This document shows, piece after piece, positions 51,107 through 60,794 of a stretch of 64,000 bases of DNA. The position numbers and the translations under genes are program-made. The DNA comes from Nocardiopsis gilva YIM 90087 (GTDB lineage Bacteria; Actinomycetota; Actinomycetes; Streptosporangiales; Streptosporangiaceae). Within the stretch, counting starts at the first letter, position 1. The number at the start of each line of letters is the position of its first letter. The DNA is taken from positions 2,666,001 through 2,730,000 of the forward strand of contig NZ_CP022753.1 of the NCBI RefSeq assembly GCF_002263495.1, written 5' to 3'. Below the pieces are notes generated by a model. The model was not told the DNA's origin and did no database searches. It was given only the letters and a program-made list of their open reading frames with translations.

Positions 51107-51834
51107 ATGTCCTCCACCCTCGAACTCCTGCCCGCTGTGGACGTCGCCGACGGCCAGGCCGTCCAGCTCGTCCAGGGGAAGGCCGGCTCCGGCGGCCAGT
51201 ACGGCGATCCGCTGCAGGCCGCCATGGCCTGGCAGAACGCCGGCGCCGAATGGATCCACCTGGTCGACCTGGACGCCGCCTTCGGACGCGGCCACAACCG
51301 GGAGCTGCTGACCGGCATCGTCGGCCGCCTCGACGTCAAGGTGGAGCTGTCGGGGGGCATCCGCGACGACGAGTCGCTGCGCGCGGCGCTCGCCACCGGC
51401 TGCACGCGCGTCAACATCGGCACGGCCGCGCTGGAGAACCCCGAGTGGTGCGCCAAGATCATCGCCGAGCACGGCGAGAAGGTCGCCATCGGCCTCGACG
51501 TGCGCGGCACCACGCTGGCCGCCCGCGGCTGGACCCGCGACGGCGGCGACCTGTTCGCCACCCTGGAGCGGCTGGAGTCGGAGGGCTGCGCCCGCTACGT
51601 GGTGACCGACGTCAACAAGGACGGCACCCTCAAGGGCCCCAACCTGGACCTGCTGCGTACGGTCTGCGAGCGCACCGACAAGCCCGTGGTGGCCAGCGGC
51701 GGTGTCTCCAGCCTGGACGACCTGCTGGCCATCGCCACCCTGACCCCGGTCGGCGTCGAGGGCGCCATCATGGGCACGGCCCTCTACGAGGGCGCGTTCA
51801 CCCTCCAGGAGGCGCTGGCGGCGGTGAGCGCCCG

Positions 51835-51838
<4 letters not shown>
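51107..51838 (+). CDS. priA: Phosphoribosyl isomerase (bifunctional HisA/TrpF)
   Basis: In actinobacteria one enzyme isomerises both ProFAR (histidine) and PRA (tryptophan), because trpF is absent. The 243-residue TIM barrel shows [20 protein letters not shown] with catalytic Asp, [13 protein letters not shown], and [20 protein letters not shown] with the second catalytic Asp. Dual function is family knowledge; I cannot verify it from sequence. ATG 51107 is preceded by GAAGGT twelve bases upstream. It overlaps hisF by four bases. Confidence 0.95.
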
Positions 51839-52605
<767 letters not shown>

Positions 52606-52786
52606 CCGACATCGCGAGGAACGCCACCCAGCAGACCCCTGGCGCATGGGCAACGTCCCCTTGGTGCTCCAGTGAGCGAAGCATGGCTACATGGTGGTAC
52701 TTTCCGCTTTTCGAAAACCACGGCCCTGAGCTGCGCATCCTCCCGTACACACGCAGTGAGCGTGCAAGTGAGAAGGGGGATCTCAC

Positions 52787-53248
52787 ATGTCAGGAAAGCC
52801 GAGTGGCCCGGTAACGCAGTCGCCGAGCTGGTGGGACGTGCTCAAGATCGGCCGCATCCACTGGCGTGTCGGCTTTGTGGAGTACGTCCTCCAGGACTTC
52901 GGCTACAACGTCGGTTCGATCGATGACCGCTTCGACCACATGCTGGAGGAGGCCGTCCGCAAGTTCCAGGGGGACTACTACCTCCGGCTCACCAGCGCGG
53001 TCGACGACGCGACCTGGACGCAGATGCGCACCCTGTTCGGGGTCGTCAGACGGGGGGACTTCTCGGACCTGGTCCGCGCAGTGCAGTACGCGCTCAACGA
53101 GGGCCACGGCTACCACCTGGCCGTGGACGGTGACTTCGGTCCGCTGACCGAGCAGGCCGTGCGGGACTTCCAAAGGTCGCAGAGCATCGATGTCGACGGC
53201 GAGGTCGGCATCCAAACCTTCACCTACCTGGTCATCATCGGCCGCTAA
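52787..53248 (+). CDS. Peptidoglycan-binding domain protein without signal peptide
   Basis: A 153-residue protein with two tandem PG_binding_1 repeats: VGFVEYVLQDFGYNVGSIDD, then FDHMLEEAVRKFQG, and VRAVQYALNEGHGYHLAVDG then LTEQAVRDFQRSQSIDVDG. The domain binds peptidoglycan in many secreted hydrolases, but no signal peptide or membrane anchor is visible here, and the protein has no catalytic part. It could be a bacteriophage-related or conflict-associated protein, or use another export route. ATG 52787 follows AAGGGGGATC. It is monocistronic, between hisF and the ABC exporter, with its own terminator. Confidence 0.82.
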   Translation: MSGKPSGPVTQSPSWWDVLKIGRIHWRVGFVEYVLQDFGYNVGSIDDRFDHMLEEAVRKFQGDYYLRLTSAVDDATWTQMRTLFGVVRRGDFSDLVRAVQYALNEGHGYHLAVDGDFGPLTEQAVRDFQRSQSIDVDGEVGIQTFTYLVIIGR

Positions 53249-53278
53249 GCCGCTCCGACACCCACCGCACGCGATAGC

Positions 53279-53317
53279 GACGGGCCGGTCCGCCCATTAC
53301 GGGCGGACCGGCCCGTC
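53279..53317. terminator. Terminator hairpin after the peptidoglycan-binding gene
   Basis: GACGGGCCGGTCCGCCC and its exact complement (17 bp) enclose ATTAC. No T-tract follows. Confidence 0.75.
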
Positions 53318-53505
53318 CCGCGTGTTCCGGATCAAACCGCCGCCACCTGCGACGATTCCCAAGGGAATAGCCCGTCCCCGCCCGATGCTGAAGAAATCGG
53401 TGTCCTCTACGCCGCCACGCGGAGTAGGTTGTCACCGCTCATGCCGTCCTGTCACCGGATGGCATGCGCTGTTTTCCGGGGTCGCCGAGGTAGCGGGGGT
53501 TACGC

Positions 53506-55422
53506 ATGTCCGACGGAAGCACGACGGGGCCGAGGCCCGACTCCGGGGTGTTCCGCCGCGGCATGCGGGTGCTGTGGGTCGCCATGCGCACCGAACCCTG
53601 GGTGTGCGCCATCGCCGTCGGCGGAGCGTCCCTGCACGCGGCCGTCACGGTCGGATCGGCATCCGTCCTCGGCCACATCACCGACACCACGATCCTCCCC
53701 GCCTTCGCCGAGGGCCGCACCACGGTCGCCGCGCTGGCCGCGGCGGCCGCCCTGCTCATCGGCATCGGCGTTTTCAAGGCCGCCGGACTCGCCGCGCGGC
53801 GGCTGTTCGCCGGGCTCATGCAGTTCCGGATGCAGGCCCGCTACCGCCGCGAGGTCGCCCGCACCTACCTGCGACTCCCGCTGGCCTGGCACCACCGCCA
53901 CCCCACCGGCCAGCTGCTGTCCAACGCCAACGCCGACGTCGAGGCCGCATGGCAGCCCCTGGCCCCCCTCCCCATGGTGATCGGCAGCCTCTTCCTGCTC
54001 CTGATCGCGGCCGTCGCCATGGTCGTCACCGACCCCGTCCTCGCCCTCGTCGGGTTCGTCGTCTTTCCCCTGCTCTTCGCCGCCAACGTCGCCTTCCAGC
54101 GCCGCGTCGCCCCCATGGCCACACGCGCCCAGGCGTTGCGCGCCGAGGTCAGCGAGGTCGCCCACGAGTCCTTCGACGGCGCGCTGGTCGTCAAGACCCT
54201 GGGCCGCGAGGACACCGAGACCGAACGGTTCACCGCCGCCGCCCACCGGCTCCGCGACGCCCAGATCCAGGTCGGGCGGATGCGCTCGATGTTCGACCCC
54301 GTCATGGAGACCCTGCCCAACCTCGGCGTGCTCGCCGTACTGATGGTGGGCATGTGGCGGCTGTCCACCGGCGCGATCGTGCCCGGCGACCTCGTCCAGA
54401 TCGCCTTCCTGTTCACTCTGCTCGCCCTGCCCATCCGCTCCTTCGGCTGGCTGCTGGGCGACCTGCCGCGCAGCGTCGTCGGCTGGGACCGCGTCCAGCA
54501 CGTGCTGGCGTCCGAGGGGACCATGGAGCACGGCGCCACCCGCCTCAGCGGGACCGGCGGCATCGGGGTCGACGTCACCGACGTCGCCTTCTCCTACGAG
54601 GACAGCTACACCGAGCCCGGCACGAGTGGCCGCCGCGACCTCGTCGACGCCCCGGACGCGGCCGAGGCGCCGCGCTCCACGGTCCTGCACGATGTCGCGT
54701 TCGACATCGCCCCGGGCCGCACCGTCGCGCTCGTCGGCCCCACCGGCTCCGGCAAGTCCACCCTGACGACCCTGCTCATGCGTCTCGTCGACCCCGACAC
54801 CGGCACCGTCCGCTACGACGGCACCGACGTGCGCGACCTGGAGAAGGGGGAGCTGTCCCGCGTCGCCGCGCTGGTGCCGCAGTCGACCTTCGTCTTCGAG
54901 GACACCGTGCGCGACAACGTCGCCCTCGGCGCCGACGTGCCCGACGAGGACGTGTGGGCCGCACTGCGGCTGGCGCGCGCCGACTCCTTCGTCGCGGCGC
55001 TGCCCAACGCGCTCGACACCCGCCTCGGCGAACGCGGCACGAGCCTGTCGGGCGGCCAGCGGCAGCGCCTGGCCCTGGCCCGCGCCGTGGTGCGCCGCCC
55101 CCGGCTGCTCATCCTCGACGACGCCACCTCGGCCGTCGACCCGCAGGTCGAGGCCCAGATCCTGGCCGGGCTCCGGGACACCGACCTCGCCGCCACCGTC
55201 GTCGTGGTCGCCTACCGCAGGGCCACTATCGAGCTGGCCGACGACGTCATCTACCTGGAACAGGGCACCGTGCGGGACCGCGGCACGCACAGCGAGCTGC
55301 TGGAGCGCTCGCCCGGCTACCAGCGCCTGGTGACCGCCTACGAGCGGGCCGCGGAGGAAAGGGAGGCGCGGGCGACCGGCCGCGCCGAGAACGTCGACAC
55401 GTCCGAGGAGATCGTCCGTTGA
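53506..55422 (+). CDS. ABC exporter half-transporter with degenerate ATP site
   Basis: A 638-residue fused membrane-ATPase subunit: six helices (about 30-330), then the ATPase with Walker A VGPTGSGKSTL (about 410) and signature TSLSGGQRQRLALAR. The residue after the Walker B Asp, normally Glu, is Asp (LLILDDATSAVD), and the switch His is Tyr (VVVAYRRA). This is the degenerate half of a heterodimeric exporter such as TM287/288 or BmrCD. The partner with canonical site follows directly. ATG 53506 has GGGGGT upstream. Substrate unknown: lipids, drugs or peptides. The 57-residue loop DSYTEPGTSGRRDLVDAPDA within the ATPase N part is a family-atypical insertion. Confidence 0.93.
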   Translation: MSDGSTTGPRPDSGVFRRGMRVLWVAMRTEPWVCAIAVGGASLHAAVTVGSASVLGHITDTTILPAFAEGRTTVAALAAAAALLIGIGVFKAAGLAARRLFAGLMQFRMQARYRREVARTYLRLPLAWHHRHPTGQLLSNANADVEAAWQPLAPLPMVIGSLFLLLIAAVAMVVTDPVLALVGFVVFPLLFAANVAFQRRVAPMATRAQALRAEVSEVAHESFDGALVVKTLGREDTETERFTAAAHRLRDAQIQVGRMRSMFDPVMETLPNLGVLAVLMVGMWRLSTGAIVPGDLVQIAFLFTLLALPIRSFGWLLGDLPRSVVGWDRVQHVLASEGTMEHGATRLSGTGGIGVDVTDVAFSYEDSYTEPGTSGRRDLVDAPDAAEAPRSTVLHDVAFDIAPGRTVALVGPTGSGKSTLTTLLMRLVDPDTGTVRYDGTDVRDLEKGELSRVAALVPQSTFVFEDTVRDNVALGADVPDEDVWAALRLARADSFVAALPNALDTRLGERGTSLSGGQRQRLALARAVVRRPRLLILDDATSAVDPQVEAQILAGLRDTDLAATVVVVAYRRATIELADDVIYLEQGTVRDRGTHSELLERSPGYQRLVTAYERAAEEREARATGRAENVDTSEEIVR

Positions 55423-57269
55423 GCGCCCCTGCCACCACCCCCACCCGGCGCGACACCGACCAGCCGACCGCCGCCGCCGGCGGCGGGGCGGGCACCACTA
55501 CCCTGCACCGGTCGAACGACTCCGCTCTGGGCACCATCCGCCGCGGGTTGGAGCTGTCCCCGGAGTTCACCCGCGGCCTCAGGCTGACCCTGCTGTTCGC
55601 GGTCGTGGCCACGCTGGGCAAGGTCATCGTCCCCATGGCGATCCAACAGGTCATCGACAACGGCCTCGGCGCCGGCGGAGGCGAGCCCGACCTGTCGTTT
55701 GTGGCCGCCACGGTCGGCCTGTGCGCCGTGCTGCTGCTGGTCACCATGGTCTGCTCCTACCTGATGAACCTGCGGCTGTACCGGGCCACCGAGTCTGGTC
55801 TGGCCACGCTGCGCCGCAAGGCGTTCCGGCACGTCCACGACCTGTCCGTGCTCACCCAGAACAGCGAGCGCAAGGGCGCGCTGGTCTCGCGGGTCACCGC
55901 CGACGTCGACCAGATCTCCACGTTCATGCAGTGGGGCGGCCTGCTGCTGATCATCAGCACCGGGCAGCTGTTCATCGCCACCACCCTCATGGCGGTCTAC
56001 TCCTGGAAGCTCACCCTGCTGGTGTGGGTCTGCTTCCTGCCGCTGATGTTCGGCGTCCGGTGGCTGCAGAAGCTGCTGTCCAAGGCCTACCTGAAGGTGC
56101 GCGAGCGTACCGGCGACATGCTCGGCGCCATCGGCGAGACCGTCATGGGCGCCGCGGTCATCCGGGCGCACGGCACCGAGGAGCGCACGGCCCGGCGCAT
56201 CGACGAGACCGTCCTGGCGACCCGCACGGCCCAGGTCAGGGCGCAGCGGCTGTCCATGGCGGTCTCCCCGTTCGCCGAGATCGTCGCCGCCGTGGGCAAC
56301 GCCGCCGTGGTCGTGGCCGGGGTGCTGATCGGCATCGGCGGCGACATCACCCCCGGCGAGCTGGTGGCGTTCCTGTTCCTGGTGACGCTGTTCGTCATGC
56401 CGATGATGATGGCCACCGAGATCTTCAACGAGGCGCAGAACGCCATCGCCGGATGGCGGCGCGTCCTCGGCGTGCTCGACACCGTCCCCGACATCGCCGA
56501 CCCCGGCGAGGCCGGACGGGAGTTGCCGCGCGGTCCGGTGTCCGTCGGCTTCGACCACGTGAGCTACGCCTACCCCGACGGCCCGACCGTGCTCGACGAC
56601 GTCGACGTGGAGATCCGGCCGGGCACCCGGGTCGCCGTGGTGGGCGAGACCGGCTCGGGCAAGACCACCTTCGTCAAGCTGCTCACCCGGCTGATGGACC
56701 CGCTGCACGGGCGCGTCCTGCTCGACGGCGTGGACCTGCGCGACGTCGCCTTCTCCTCGCTGCGCAGCCGCGTCGTGATGGTCCCCCAGGAGGGGTTCCT
56801 GTTCGACAGCTCGTTGGGCGACAACATCCGCTTCGCCCGCCCCGAGGCCACCGACGCCGAGCTGGAGGCCGCCATCGCCGAACTCGGGCTCGCCGACTGG
56901 CTCGGCGGGCTCGCGCACGGCCTGGACACCCCGGTCGGCCAGCGCGGCGAATCCCTGTCGGCGGGGGAGCGCCAGCTCGTGGCGCTGGTCCGGGCCTACA
57001 TCGCCGACCCCGAGCTGCTGGTGCTGGACGAGGCCACCTCGGCGGTCGACCCGCACACCGAGGTCCGCATCCAGCGTGCCCTGGACCGCCTCACCCACGG
57101 CCGGACATCGGTGACCATCGCCCACCGCCTGTCCACGGCCGAGGCCGCCGAGGAGGTCTTCGTCTTCGACGCCGGGCGCCTCGTCCAGCGCGGGACGCAC
57201 ACCGACCTGGTCGCCACCCCGGGCATCTACGCCGACCTGCACGCCTCCTGGGTGCACAGCTCGGCCTGA
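55419..57269 (+). CDS. ABC exporter half-transporter with canonical ATP site
   Basis: A 616-residue partner of the upstream subunit. Walker A GETGSGKTTFVKLL, signature LSAGERQLVALVR (with A and E instead of GG and Q), Walker B LLVLDEATSAVD with the catalytic Glu, and switch IAHRLS are all present. The membrane part contains six helices (VVATLGKVIVPMAIQQVI to VAFLFLVTLFVMPMMMA). The start is TTG 55419, overlapping the previous stop (TTGA), preceded by GAGGAG; no better codon exists for 40 residues. The pair is thus a co-translated heterodimer. Confidence 0.92.
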   Translation: MSAPATTPTRRDTDQPTAAAGGGAGTTTLHRSNDSALGTIRRGLELSPEFTRGLRLTLLFAVVATLGKVIVPMAIQQVIDNGLGAGGGEPDLSFVAATVGLCAVLLLVTMVCSYLMNLRLYRATESGLATLRRKAFRHVHDLSVLTQNSERKGALVSRVTADVDQISTFMQWGGLLLIISTGQLFIATTLMAVYSWKLTLLVWVCFLPLMFGVRWLQKLLSKAYLKVRERTGDMLGAIGETVMGAAVIRAHGTEERTARRIDETVLATRTAQVRAQRLSMAVSPFAEIVAAVGNAAVVVAGVLIGIGGDITPGELVAFLFLVTLFVMPMMMATEIFNEAQNAIAGWRRVLGVLDTVPDIADPGEAGRELPRGPVSVGFDHVSYAYPDGPTVLDDVDVEIRPGTRVAVVGETGSGKTTFVKLLTRLMDPLHGRVLLDGVDLRDVAFSSLRSRVVMVPQEGFLFDSSLGDNIRFARPEATDAELEAAIAELGLADWLGGLAHGLDTPVGQRGESLSAGERQLVALVRAYIADPELLVLDEATSAVDPHTEVRIQRALDRLTHGRTSVTIAHRLSTAEAAEEVFVFDAGRLVQRGTHTDLVATPGIYADLHASWVHSSA

Positions 57270-57307
57270 CGGGCCAGGGGCGGTGGGCCGGTCGGCGGGC
57301 CGCGCGG

Positions 57308-58294
57308 TCAGACGCCGCGTTCGGCCCACCAGTGGGCGGCGAGGAGCTCACCGACCACCGGCTCGGTGAGCAGCCGCACGTCGGGGTCGGTGTCCCCGAG
57401 GTAGCGCAGGTTCACCTCCGCGCCCTCGACCGCGCCGCCCACGGCCACGAACGCGCCGCGCAGCTGCAACAGGTGTTCGGCGACGCGGTCGTCATAGTGC
57501 GAGCCGGTGAACAGCACCGCCCGGTAGTCGGAGATCGCGGCGAGGTGGCGGCCGGTGTGCGACCACTCGGCCGACTCCGCCGCGTGCGCGGCCCGCACCG
57601 GCCCCTGCCGGACCGCCAGCGCCGCCTGCCGAGCCGAGCACAGCCGCTCCACGGGGGCGACGAAGTGCACACCGTCGGGGGAGTCCAGCGCCTTGGCCGC
57701 CTCGGGCACCCACCCCGGCGCCCGCTCCACGAGGTCGGAGATGGCGTTGGCGCTGCGGCGCAGCGTCTGGCCCAGATCCGCCGTCGCCCCCAGCACGGGA
57801 GCCCCCAGCTGGTGCCCCAGGAGCAGCAGCAGCGCCAGCGCGTTCATGTATCCGCTGCAGGCCAGGCCACTGCGTTCCTCCCCGGACAACAGCGGGACCA
57901 GGACGTCGGCGTAGCGCGCCACGGGGGAGTCCGCATCGTCGCACAGCACGATGACGGCCGACCGCTCCACGTAGTGGTCGAGCGCCGTGCACAGCTCCCG
58001 CAGCCCACTGCCCAGCGACACCGCCACCACCAGTGTGTCCGGCCCCGGCGGCAGCGACGCCGTCGTCGAGGCGTACTCCGCGACGGCCCCGAGCCCGGCC
58101 CGCCGCATCCGCTCCGCCGCCGCCTCACACGCGTAGCGGGCGCCGCCCGTGCCCAGCAGCAGCACCCCGGCCGGCTCGTCGTCCAGCAGGGAGGGCAGCG
58201 CCGCATAGGGGTCACGGCGCGCCAGGCGGTCGGCCAGCGCGGTCAGCGCCCCTGGCTTGCCCGCCAGGTCGGCGGAGAGCAACTCGGCGGTCAC
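57308..58294 (-). CDS. SIS-domain sugar-isomerase-like protein
   Basis: A 328-residue cytosolic protein with two SIS (sugar isomerase) domains. The first begins AGVLLLGTGGARYACEAAAE and VAVSLGSGLRELCTALDHYV; the second is at about 195-320 (VERLCSARQAALAVRQGPVR). SIS proteins bind phosphosugars as isomerases or as regulators (RpiR-like without HTH). No glutaminase domain, so it is not GlmS. Streptomyces has a similar gene near hisI. GTG 58294 has CAGGAG six bases upstream. It is convergent with the ABC exporter and divergent from hisI. Confidence 0.84.
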   Translation of the reverse strand: MTAELLSADLAGKPGALTALADRLARRDPYAALPSLLDDEPAGVLLLGTGGARYACEAAAERMRRAGLGAVAEYASTTASLPPGPDTLVVAVSLGSGLRELCTALDHYVERSAVIVLCDDADSPVARYADVLVPLLSGEERSGLACSGYMNALALLLLLGHQLGAPVLGATADLGQTLRRSANAISDLVERAPGWVPEAAKALDSPDGVHFVAPVERLCSARQAALAVRQGPVRAAHAAESAEWSHTGRHLAAISDYRAVLFTGSHYDDRVAEHLLQLRGAFVAVGGAVEGAEVNLRYLGDTDPDVRLLTEPVVGELLAAHWWAERGV

Positions 58295-58498
58295 ATGACT
58301 CCTGACTCATCGAACATCGACGACACGACCCGTCCATAGTGGTGGGTGGTCCGCCCCCGGCGCACGGCGGCCGGGCAATCGCACCCTAGTCCGCGCCGCG
58401 CCCGGCTCCTGCCCTGCGGGGGCGCCCCTATGGCCATTGTCACCCGCCACGCGCCCCCGCTGACCGGGGGCCCGAGGCGGCCCCTCCCGACACGGCCA

Positions 58499-58504
58499 TA
58501 GGCT
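58499..58504 (+). promoter_or_regulatory. -10 element TAGGCT of hisI (apparently leaderless)
   Basis: TAGGCT lies seven bases before the hisI ATG 58512, the same spacing as in front of hisD and the aroQ leader. The flanking IR CCTATGGCC...GGCCATAGG (58427-58435/58494-58502) overlaps it and could bind a regulator. Confidence 0.5.
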
Positions 58505-58511
58505 GGAACCC

Positions 58512-58910
58512 ATGAGCACGCGTCCCCCGGAAAACGGCAGCGCACCCGCGCCCGGCCAGGAACTGGACCCCGCGATCGTGGCACGGCTGAAGCGCACCGC
58601 CGACGGCCTGGTGCCCGCCGTCGTCCAGCAGTACGACACCGGCGAGGTGCTCATGCTCGCCTGGATGGACGACGAGGCCCTGCGCCGCACCCTCACCACG
58701 CGCGCCGCCACCTACTGGTCGCGCAGCCGCCAGGAGTACTGGGTGAAGGGCGCCACCTCCGGCAACGTGCAGCGGGTCGTCTCGGCCGCTCTGGACTGCG
58801 ACGGCGACACCCTGCTGATCAAGGTCGACCAGACCGGTGCCGCCTGCCACACGGGCGACCGCACGTGCTTCGACGGCGACCCGCTTCCCGTGGCGGAGGA
58901 GGCGCCGTGA
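58512..58910 (+). CDS. hisI: Phosphoribosyl-AMP cyclohydrolase
   Basis: Opens the adenine ring of PR-AMP in histidine synthesis. The 132-residue monofunctional protein shows [40 protein letters not shown], and the metal/Zn ligands in [19 protein letters not shown] plus HTGDRTCF (Cys...Cys..His...Cys). It has no HisE domain, as in most actinobacteria. It heads a small operon: GTG of the next gene overlaps its stop (GTGA). hisG and hisE are outside the window. Confidence 0.96.
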   Translation: MSTRPPENGSAPAPGQELDPAIVARLKRTADGLVPAVVQQYDTGEVLMLAWMDDEALRRTLTTRAATYWSRSRQEYWVKGATSGNVQRVVSAALDCDGDTLLIKVDQTGAACHTGDRTCFDGDPLPVAEEAP

Positions 58911-59662
58911 GCGAGCCGGAGGAGAACGGACCGGCGGGTACCGGCGCGCCGGAGGAGGGCGCGGCGGCCGAGCCGACCGAGCCCGACAGACGCGCCGCGC
59001 GCCGGGAGTTCGCCATCGCCCTGGCCGCCACGGTCGCCGGGGCGGTCGCGCTGCTGGCGTCCGCCGGGCAGACCTGGGCCACCGGTGACGTGACGATCCC
59101 CGGACCCTCGGCCCCCGCGCCCGTCGCCCTCAGCGGCACCGACATCGCGCCCGCGGCCTCCGCTCTGGGTTGGGCCTCGCTCGCCGCGCTCGGGGCGCTG
59201 CTGGCCACGCGCGGGTGGGCGCGCCGCGCCGTCGGCGTGCTCATCGTGATCTTCGGCGCCGCCGGCGGCTACGACCTGTGGCGCGGGACACGCCCCGACG
59301 CACTCGCCCGTGCGGCCGGAGAACAGACCACCGCCGACGGCCACCTCGGCACCCTCGACCTGGCCGGTCAGTGGCCGGTTCTGGCCACGGCGGGGGCGGT
59401 GCTTCTGCTGGCCGTCGGGGCGGCAACGGCGATCCGGGGTGCTGCCTGGCCTGGCATGGGCAGCAGGTACGATCGCCACAGTGCCCCGAGCACGGACCGC
59501 GCCGGCGACCCCGCCGAGCTGTGGAAGTCGCTCGACAGTGGCACCGACCCCACATTGGACCCCGCATCGGACAGCGCCGCGCCCGGGACGGGCGCCACGG
59601 CGTCGTCCGGTGTGTCAACGCACGACCGCGATGCGGAATCGGCAGATTCGAAGGAGACCTGA
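58907..59662 (+). CDS. Tryptophan-biosynthesis-associated membrane protein
   Basis: A 251-residue membrane protein with four hydrophobic segments: [58 protein letters not shown], and [19 protein letters not shown]. It fits TIGR02234 (trp operon-associated membrane protein), with a long acidic Ser/Thr-rich tail. In relatives it sits between trpE and trpC near hisI. GTG 58907 has GGAGGAGG upstream and overlaps hisI by four bases. The trpE that usually precedes it is absent, and the gene has been joined directly to hisI. Confidence 0.88.
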   Translation: MSEPEENGPAGTGAPEEGAAAEPTEPDRRAARREFAIALAATVAGAVALLASAGQTWATGDVTIPGPSAPAPVALSGTDIAPAASALGWASLAALGALLATRGWARRAVGVLIVIFGAAGGYDLWRGTRPDALARAAGEQTTADGHLGTLDLAGQWPVLATAGAVLLLAVGAATAIRGAAWPGMGSRYDRHSAPSTDRAGDPAELWKSLDSGTDPTLDPASDSAAPGTGATASSGVSTHDRDAESADSKET

Positions 59663-60001
59663 ATGGCCGACGCACACCACGACGAAGCACACGAAGACCA
59701 CGGCAACACCCTCGCCGCCTGGTTCTTGACCCTCTCCTGGATCGTGGTCTGGACGATCGCCGGCGTGGCCATCATCGTCGCCGACGGCAAGGTCGTCCTG
59801 TGGTCGACCATCGCGCTGGTCGCCAGCGTCGTCTGCGCGGTGGTCTCCGGGGTCATGAAGAAGGCGGGCATGGGCCGCAAGGAGCCGCGTCCGGTCCCGC
59901 AGACCCGCGAGGAGTGGGAGGCCGCGCGCGCCGCCGCCACGAAGGGCAAGGCCGCGAGCGCTAAGGGCGACAAGGAGCCCGCTGCCGCCGCCGCGAAGTA
60001 A
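59663..60001 (+). CDS. HGxxPAAW-type small membrane protein
   Basis: A 112-residue protein. The diagnostic opening HGNTLAAWFLTLSWIVVWTI shows the HGxxPAAW family (His-Gly, then AAW) with Leu replacing the usual Pro. Two helices follow (VVWTIAGVAIIVADGKVVLW; IALVASVVCAVVSGVMKKAG), then a Lys/Ala-rich tail. The family normally accompanies trpC in the actinobacterial trp cluster, as its neighbour does. ATG 59663 directly follows the previous stop (TGA-ATG adjacent). Role unknown. Confidence 0.85.
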   Translation: MADAHHDEAHEDHGNTLAAWFLTLSWIVVWTIAGVAIIVADGKVVLWSTIALVASVVCAVVSGVMKKAGMGRKEPRPVPQTREEWEAARAAATKGKAASAKGDKEPAAAAAK

Positions 60002-60234
60002 CGGTGGCATATCGGGAAGTGGACGTTTTCTCGGTCTTGTGGGTAAATAGGCGAGGCCAGTGCCGTACCGCCGCCGGTTTGCGTCGGCTATGCGTGGCAA
60101 GTTCTGGCATGATCCCTTTCTGCCCGCGATGCGCGTGAGGCGCCGTCCCCAGCCGTGCCCCTGTTGGTGCGCTTCTTCACCGGCCCGCGGAGTAAGCAGC
60201 TTTTCTATTCCGTCGTCAGGAAGACACACCAAGC

Positions 60235-60633
60235 ATGAGTTACGGTCCTCCCCCTGGTTCCCCTCCGCCGCCCCCGCCCGGTGGTGGGTACGGGCCGCCC
60301 CCGCCTCCCGGCGGCACCGGCGGTTACCCCGGAATGCAGCAGCCGATGGGCGGCGGCCAGCCGCCGTCCAACTGGCTGATTCCGGCCATCCTGACCATCT
60401 TCTGCTGCTGGCCGGCAGCCATCCCGGGCATCGTCTTCGCCTCTCAGGTCAACAGCAAGTGGAACATGGGTGACTTCGCGGGTGCCCAGGACTCCGCCGG
60501 CAAGGCCAAGATGTGGACGCTGATCGCCCTCGGTCTGGGGCTCGCCTTCTGGATCGTCTACATCATCCTTTGGCTCATCGGATTCGGCCTGGCAGCGAGC
60601 GCTCCGGCTACGTACGACACGGGCGGCTACTAA
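60235..60633 (+). CDS. CD225/dispanin-like membrane protein
   Basis: A 132-residue protein. The first 50 residues are Gly/Pro-rich (GYGPPPPPGGTGGYPGMQQP), then SNWLIPAILTIFCCWPAAIP and GIVFASQVNSKWNMGDFAGA form the CD225 core: a re-entrant helix with the paired Cys, and a GDxxxA-type turn. A second helix (MWTLIALGLGLAFWIVYIIL) anchors it. Eukaryotic CD225 proteins (IFITM) restrict virus entry; the bacterial members' role is unknown. ATG 60235 follows AGGAAG, ten bases away. It sits where trpC would be expected. Confidence 0.88.
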   Translation: MSYGPPPGSPPPPPPGGGYGPPPPPGGTGGYPGMQQPMGGGQPPSNWLIPAILTIFCCWPAAIPGIVFASQVNSKWNMGDFAGAQDSAGKAKMWTLIALGLGLAFWIVYIILWLIGFGLAASAPATYDTGGY

Positions 60634-60663
60634 AGGCCCATGACCGAGGCATCGGTCCTCATA

Positions 60664-60705
60664 GGGCTCCGGCACCGTCCGTACATCGCGGCGGTACCGG
60701 AGCCC
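60664..60705 (+). terminator. Terminator hairpin after the CD225 gene
   Basis: GGGCTCCGG.ACCG and CGGT.CCGGAGCCC, a stem with one bulge base on each side and a 14-base loop. It lies 31 bases after the stop codon. Confidence 0.7.
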
Positions 60706-60794
60706 GTTCTTCTGGTGAGCGGGATGCTCACCGCCTCGTCTGCACGACGCCCCACCCCTTGGTGAGCGTTTGTTATCTCCTGCGTCGACGATCC

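Noticed and set aside
53190-55418. In-frame extension upstream of the second ABC subunit (long open frame from 53190)
   Set aside because: It reads through the first ABC subunit's gene in another frame and is Arg/Gly-rich noise; TTG 55419 with GAGGAG is the sensible start.
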